From: Crocinitomicaceae bacterium
GTDB taxonomy: Bacteria > Bacteroidota > Bacteroidia > Flavobacteriales_G > Salibacteraceae
Reading direction: 5' to 3'
DNA: 36,251 nucleotides
Assembly (NCBI GenBank): GCA_002713215.1
Contig: PAVO01000048.1
Span: forward strand, 1 to 36,251
A program made the translations under genes and the position numbers. Position 1 is the stretch's first letter. Every line of letters starts with the position of its first letter. This document shows, piece after piece, positions 33,573 through 36,251 of this stretch. The notes under the pieces were generated by a model, which had not been told where the DNA came from, searched no databases, and worked only from the letters and a program-made list of their open reading frames with translations.

Positions 33573-33789
33573 TCCGTTTATTTTAAATTACCCCAAACCC
33601 GCTTTTTTGATTCATTCAAGGACATTCTTAGTTCAAGTTTTCCTCTTCCAAACCTAGCCCACAATAGCCCTTAAAACAAGGAGGTAAATGCAGTAGGGGA
33701 AACATGGCCGAAGAATATTTAAGGGTGGGTTGGAGTAGGAGAACAGCTTATAACTTGGTTTTAGCAGCTGTTCGGGAAGAAGGTGAACT

Positions 33790-33854
33790 GCCTTAAACTA
33801 AGGCAAACCCCAATAAAACTAAGGTATCACTTAGTTGAACTAAGGCATGCCTTA
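33790..33854. promoter_or_regulatory. Cluster of AACTAAGG palindromes, 21-bp phased
   Basis: Three direct copies of AACTAAGG(C/T)A begin at 33796, 33817 and 33838, exactly 21 bp apart. They are embedded in palindromes: GCCTTA-AAC-TAAGGC (33790-33804), CTTAGTT-G-AACTAAG (33830-33844) and the perfect 14-mer TAAGGCATGCCTTA (33841-33854). Spacing by two helical turns is typical of cooperative operator or iteron arrays. Confidence 0.65.
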
Positions 33855-34084
33855 TAAATTTTAAGCGGTCTTTGTTTAACAAGGGGCTGTAAAGTAGTCC
33901 GGTAGGGGGATGCCGCAATTTTACTTAACATTACAAGCCTGTAATTTTTGCCCTTTTACGCATTTCCTAAACATGGAACAACATTTTTTACTTCCTTTGA
34001 GCTTATTAACCCATTAAGCAAAAACGAAAGAAAAGGAACGTATACCTTACATATAAGATATAGATAGCGGAAGCTGTTTTTTGT

Positions 34085-34190
34085 AAAGTCAAAAACTGGT
34101 AAATTTTAATACAAAAACAAGAATAGCCGAAGCTCGTGCCGTGGCGCGGGTCGGTTTGTTTTTGTAGGGGTATACCAGTACCTTGACTTT
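34085..34190. repeat. 106-bp nested inverted repeat with GC-rich core
   Basis: Arms from outside in: AAAGTCAA (34085-34092) / TTGACTTT (34183-34190); ACTGGTA (34095-34101) / TACCAGT (34173-34179); TACAAAAACAA (34110-34120) / TTGTTTTTGTA (34156-34166); GCCGA (34126-34130) / TCGGT (34151-34155); CTCGTGCC (34133-34140) / GGCGCGGG (34143-34150), the last with G-U pairs on the plus strand. A degenerate direct copy of ATAGCCGAAGCTC (34123-34135) sits at 34064-34076. It looks like a miniature mobile element, recombination site or structured RNA. Confidence 0.7.
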
Positions 34191-34269
34191 GCAGATTGTA
34201 TTCGCGCCTGCTTTTTTATAAAAACTCAAGAACAACCTAGATTGAATGGATACGTTATTACCATAGAAA

Positions 34270-35706
34270 ATGAAATGTTACATAACATACCTATTGTTAT
34301 TATTTAGCCTGGCTGGTCACGCCCAAAACTGGCAATACATTGACAGCCTTAGCGCCTGGCCCAACCCCAAGTTTATGTACGTCGATACCCTGCAGGATCG
34401 TTTGTACCTGGGAGGAGCCTTTGAAGACAACAACGGGCAGATTATGAGCCAATTGTTTTATTACGACGGTTATAAAACGCACAACATAGATACCTTGTCC
34501 TTACCCAGGCAACCGGGTAGAACCCTCTGTATGACCCGCTACAAAGGAGAACTGTATGTGGGAGGAGATTTTTTTAATTTGGGTAAAACCTATACCCGAA
34601 CCAACTCCCTGGCCAAAATGGACCACGACACCTTTGTAACGGTCAATCCCATTCAACACGGTATAGGCAACTGGAGTATCTACGACATGGTGGAATACAA
34701 GGGCAAACTCATTTTGGGTTTTTCGGGAGACAGTATGGGTGGCGTAAAAAGCCGGGGAATCGTTAGTTACGATGGGAGTAATTATGAATCTCTCGGAGGG
34801 GGAGTTTTACACAATGATGATTCTCCTTCAATAAATTCCCTGTCTGTTTATAAAGACAGATTGTATGCCGCTGGGAGTTTCTATGTGAAAATTGGAACTT
34901 CTTTCGACTACACAACCAGTAATTTTCAGGTATGGGATGAAGGAAGTCAACAATGGGGCATTGTTGATGGCTGGAAAGGAGGACACTTTGCCTTTATTAA
35001 TGAAATGATTGAATATAAGGGCGACCTCTACCTGATGGGAAGGTTTAAAACCAATGACAATGCCATAGCCAACGACATTGTTCGTTTTGATGGCACTTAC
35101 TTTTATTCGGTAGGTAAAGGTTGTGGCATGGCCCAAATATATAACGCCGTTGTATATAACGATGAACTATACGTTTGTGGACCCTTCCGCGAAATGGATG
35201 GTATGGTGGCCAATGGCCTGGCCAAGTGGAACGGAAAACGATGGTGTACCATTAGTAAGGATGTGTTTTTATACTCATCACAGATTCCCAGGCTCGAAGA
35301 CATTGCTTTCTATCACGATACGCTTTTTGTTTATGGGGGATTTAATCATATCAACAGCGATTCCATAAAAACCCTGGCCAAATGGGTGGGCGATAGCAGT
35401 ATGACCGATTTTTGTGCATCCCCCGCAAAGCAAGATACCGCCAACTACAACCTTTCGGTGGAAAGCCTGGTATCGCACAACCCAAACTGGAAGGTTTTTC
35501 CTAACCCGGCTCAGCGGATCATTACCCTGGAATTAGAAAACCTAAATAGCAAAAAAGAAGTGAAAGTGATAGATGCCTCGGGCCGGAAGGTGATTTGGGG
35601 CGTGGTGCAACAACCCATCTCCACGCTAAACTTGGAAGGGCTGAACCCGGGTATTTATATTTTACAAATAGAAGGATATGGAAGTAAACGTATACTGGTA
35701 AACTAG
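34270..35706 (+). CDS. T9SS-sorted beta-propeller-like protein
   Basis: 478 residues with signal peptide (YLLLLFSLAGHAQ). The mature region has about six copies of a roughly 50-60-residue unit of the form LYL/VxGxF ... NxIxxxDG, for instance LYLGGAFEDNNGQ, LYVGGDFFNLGKT, LYAAGSFYVKIG, LYLMGRFKTNDNA, LYVCGPFREMDGM and LFVYGGFNHINSD, consistent with a six-bladed propeller. The C-terminus is a type A T9SS sorting domain (WKVFPNPAQRIITLEL ... GIYILQIEG). Surface or released binding protein; ligand unknown. It is GC-richer than the TIR gene upstream. Confidence 0.85.
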   Translation: MKCYITYLLLLFSLAGHAQNWQYIDSLSAWPNPKFMYVDTLQDRLYLGGAFEDNNGQIMSQLFYYDGYKTHNIDTLSLPRQPGRTLCMTRYKGELYVGGDFFNLGKTYTRTNSLAKMDHDTFVTVNPIQHGIGNWSIYDMVEYKGKLILGFSGDSMGGVKSRGIVSYDGSNYESLGGGVLHNDDSPSINSLSVYKDRLYAAGSFYVKIGTSFDYTTSNFQVWDEGSQQWGIVDGWKGGHFAFINEMIEYKGDLYLMGRFKTNDNAIANDIVRFDGTYFYSVGKGCGMAQIYNAVVYNDELYVCGPFREMDGMVANGLAKWNGKRWCTISKDVFLYSSQIPRLEDIAFYHDTLFVYGGFNHINSDSIKTLAKWVGDSSMTDFCASPAKQDTANYNLSVESLVSHNPNWKVFPNPAQRIITLELENLNSKKEVKVIDASGRKVIWGVVQQPISTLNLEGLNPGIYILQIEGYGSKRILVN

Positions 35707-35745
35707 GAAATGTAAAATGTCAAAAAAATAAATGTAAAAAACCTG

Positions 35746-35815
35746 TTACACTGAGTACTTCGACAGGCTTATTACTAGCTCTGTCGAAATATTTACACTG
35801 AGCGTAGCCGAAGTG
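35746..35815. repeat. REP-like intergenic repeat
   Basis: TTACACTGAG occurs twice, at 35746-35755 and 35793-35802. Between them TTCGACAG (35759-35766) faces CTGTCGAA (35781-35788). The right end, CTGAGCGTAGCCGAAGTG (35798-35815), matches CTGAGCGAAGTCGAAGGG at 36111-36128 in 15 of 18 positions. Confidence 0.6.
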
Positions 35816-35852
35816 AAATGTCAAATCTCAAAGACTGAAGTGTAAAAAGAAC

Positions 35853-35882
35853 AAAAAAGCCGCTTTGCTGGAACAAAGCGGC
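35853..35882 (-). terminator. Intrinsic terminator, minus-strand orientation
   Basis: Stem GCCGCTTTG (35859-35867) / CAAAGCGGC (35874-35882), 6-base loop, followed on the minus strand by six Ts (35858-35853). It points to a minus-strand transcript entering from the right of the window, or works in both directions with the T9SS gene at 34270. Confidence 0.75.
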
Positions 35883-36251
35883 CTTAGATTAAATAGAACT
35901 ATGTCCCACAAAGACAAAACAATAAGGCTCTACGCCTTACACCCTACTTAACTTGCTTGCAAAAATACCAATAGTCTTGCGCATTGGAGCAAGCCAATCG
36001 ACAATTCCATTTATTAAGAAACATAATTTATAAATCGGAGCCACTCCGACAGTTGGTTGTTCATTGTCTCCTTTCCTTCTCAGCCATTAGGTCGGGAAAC
36101 ATCCCGTGTCCTGAGCGAAGTCGAAGGGCACTCCTTTAGACTTGCAAAGGAAGTTATTGATATCTTGAAATTATAATTAAAAAGGAAAAGGTACACTACC
36201 AGGTCACTCCAAGCTTCAAAGCTTATACGCTGATACAGACCTTTTCCTTCT
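35883..36251. other. 369 bases without a supported gene
   Basis: No frame of note on either strand. It holds a second REP-like unit (36111-36128), a small CGGGA-AACA-TCCCG hairpin (36093-36106) and, at the very end, 11-bp arms AAGGAAAAGGT (36182-36192) / ACCTTTTCCTT (36239-36249) around a core with two AAGCTT sites. The last may continue outside the window. Confidence 0.5.

Larger units (their letters stand above)
33573..34269. other. 697-base stretch without a supported gene
   Basis: It lies between the divergent TIR gene and the T9SS propeller-like gene. No frame longer than about 40 codons with a credible start was found. A 30-codon frame at 33704-33796 with upstream GGAGG was considered but not called. 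The stretch contains the phased palindrome cluster at 33790-33854 and the large inverted repeat at 34085-34190, both listed separately, with AT-rich sequence between. Confidence 0.6.

Noticed and set aside
33704-33796. 30-codon frame (MAEEYLRVGWSRRTAYNL...) preceded by GGAGG
   Set aside because: The GGAGG is about 20 bases too far from this ATG, the nearer ATG at 33688 stops after two codons, and the stop lies within the palindrome cluster. Not enough support to call a gene.
34085-34190. Considered as an integron attC site
   Set aside because: The RYYYAAC / GTTRRRY core boxes are not found and there is no integrase gene in the window.

Overview
The window looks like chromosome of a member of the Bacteroidota, most likely Flavobacteriales or a near relative. 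Five proteins carry the type IX secretion (T9SS) type A C-terminal sorting domain (the YPNP motif followed by a short beta domain ending in GxYxxxxxx). Several genes are preceded by TTG-N19/20-TAnnTTTG promoters, the Bacteroidota housekeeping sigma pattern. Ribosome binding sites are mostly weak, and base composition is moderately AT-rich. I see no rRNA, tRNA, CRISPR array, transposase, integrase or replication origin. The genus is not recoverable from the sequence alone.

Layout. 1-1015: a GNAT acetyltransferase and a stand-alone LuxR-type HTH protein. 1139-5124: a tight five-gene run with a Rieske/glutamate-synthase fusion, a small two-CxxC protein, an unknown soluble protein, a small beta-barrel-like secreted protein and a ZIP metal transporter. 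5179-6604: a promoter, a 57-residue exported peptide, a Crp/Fnr-like regulator and a DinB-fold protein. 6651-9829 (minus): a T9SS-tagged serine hydrolase, an ECF42-type sigma factor with a C-terminal helical extension, and its usual YCII/DGPF partner, with an intrinsic terminator touching the sigma start codon. 10060-11850: a ChbG/YdjC-like deacetylase and a membrane protein.

11868-17794 (minus) is a block of poorly characterised membrane and secreted proteins including a DUF4173-like protein. It is led by a membrane protein and a winged-helix regulator and carries two identical TACTTTG-N5-CAAAGTA operators, a probable self-contained regulon. 17911-19741: a GNAT convergent with an ECF sigma / putative anti-sigma / membrane protein operon. 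19851-24673 and on to 26125: a YeiH-type exporter, a T9SS cargo protein, a large helical protein of unknown role, an NTF2-like secreted protein and a two-component system divergent from another T9SS cargo gene. 27598-29016: glutathione peroxidase and pirin.

29199-35706 is the most accessory-looking part. It has a large T9SS protein with five Cys-containing modules, a second DinB protein, an AT-rich TIR-domain protein (candidate NADase/defence effector) and a T9SS propeller-like protein. The roughly 700 bases between the last two hold no convincing gene but contain two striking structures: a cluster of AACTAAGG palindromes phased every 21 bp, and a 106-bp nested inverted repeat with a GC-rich core. 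The last 545 bases contain REP-like repeats and a terminator but no gene I can support.
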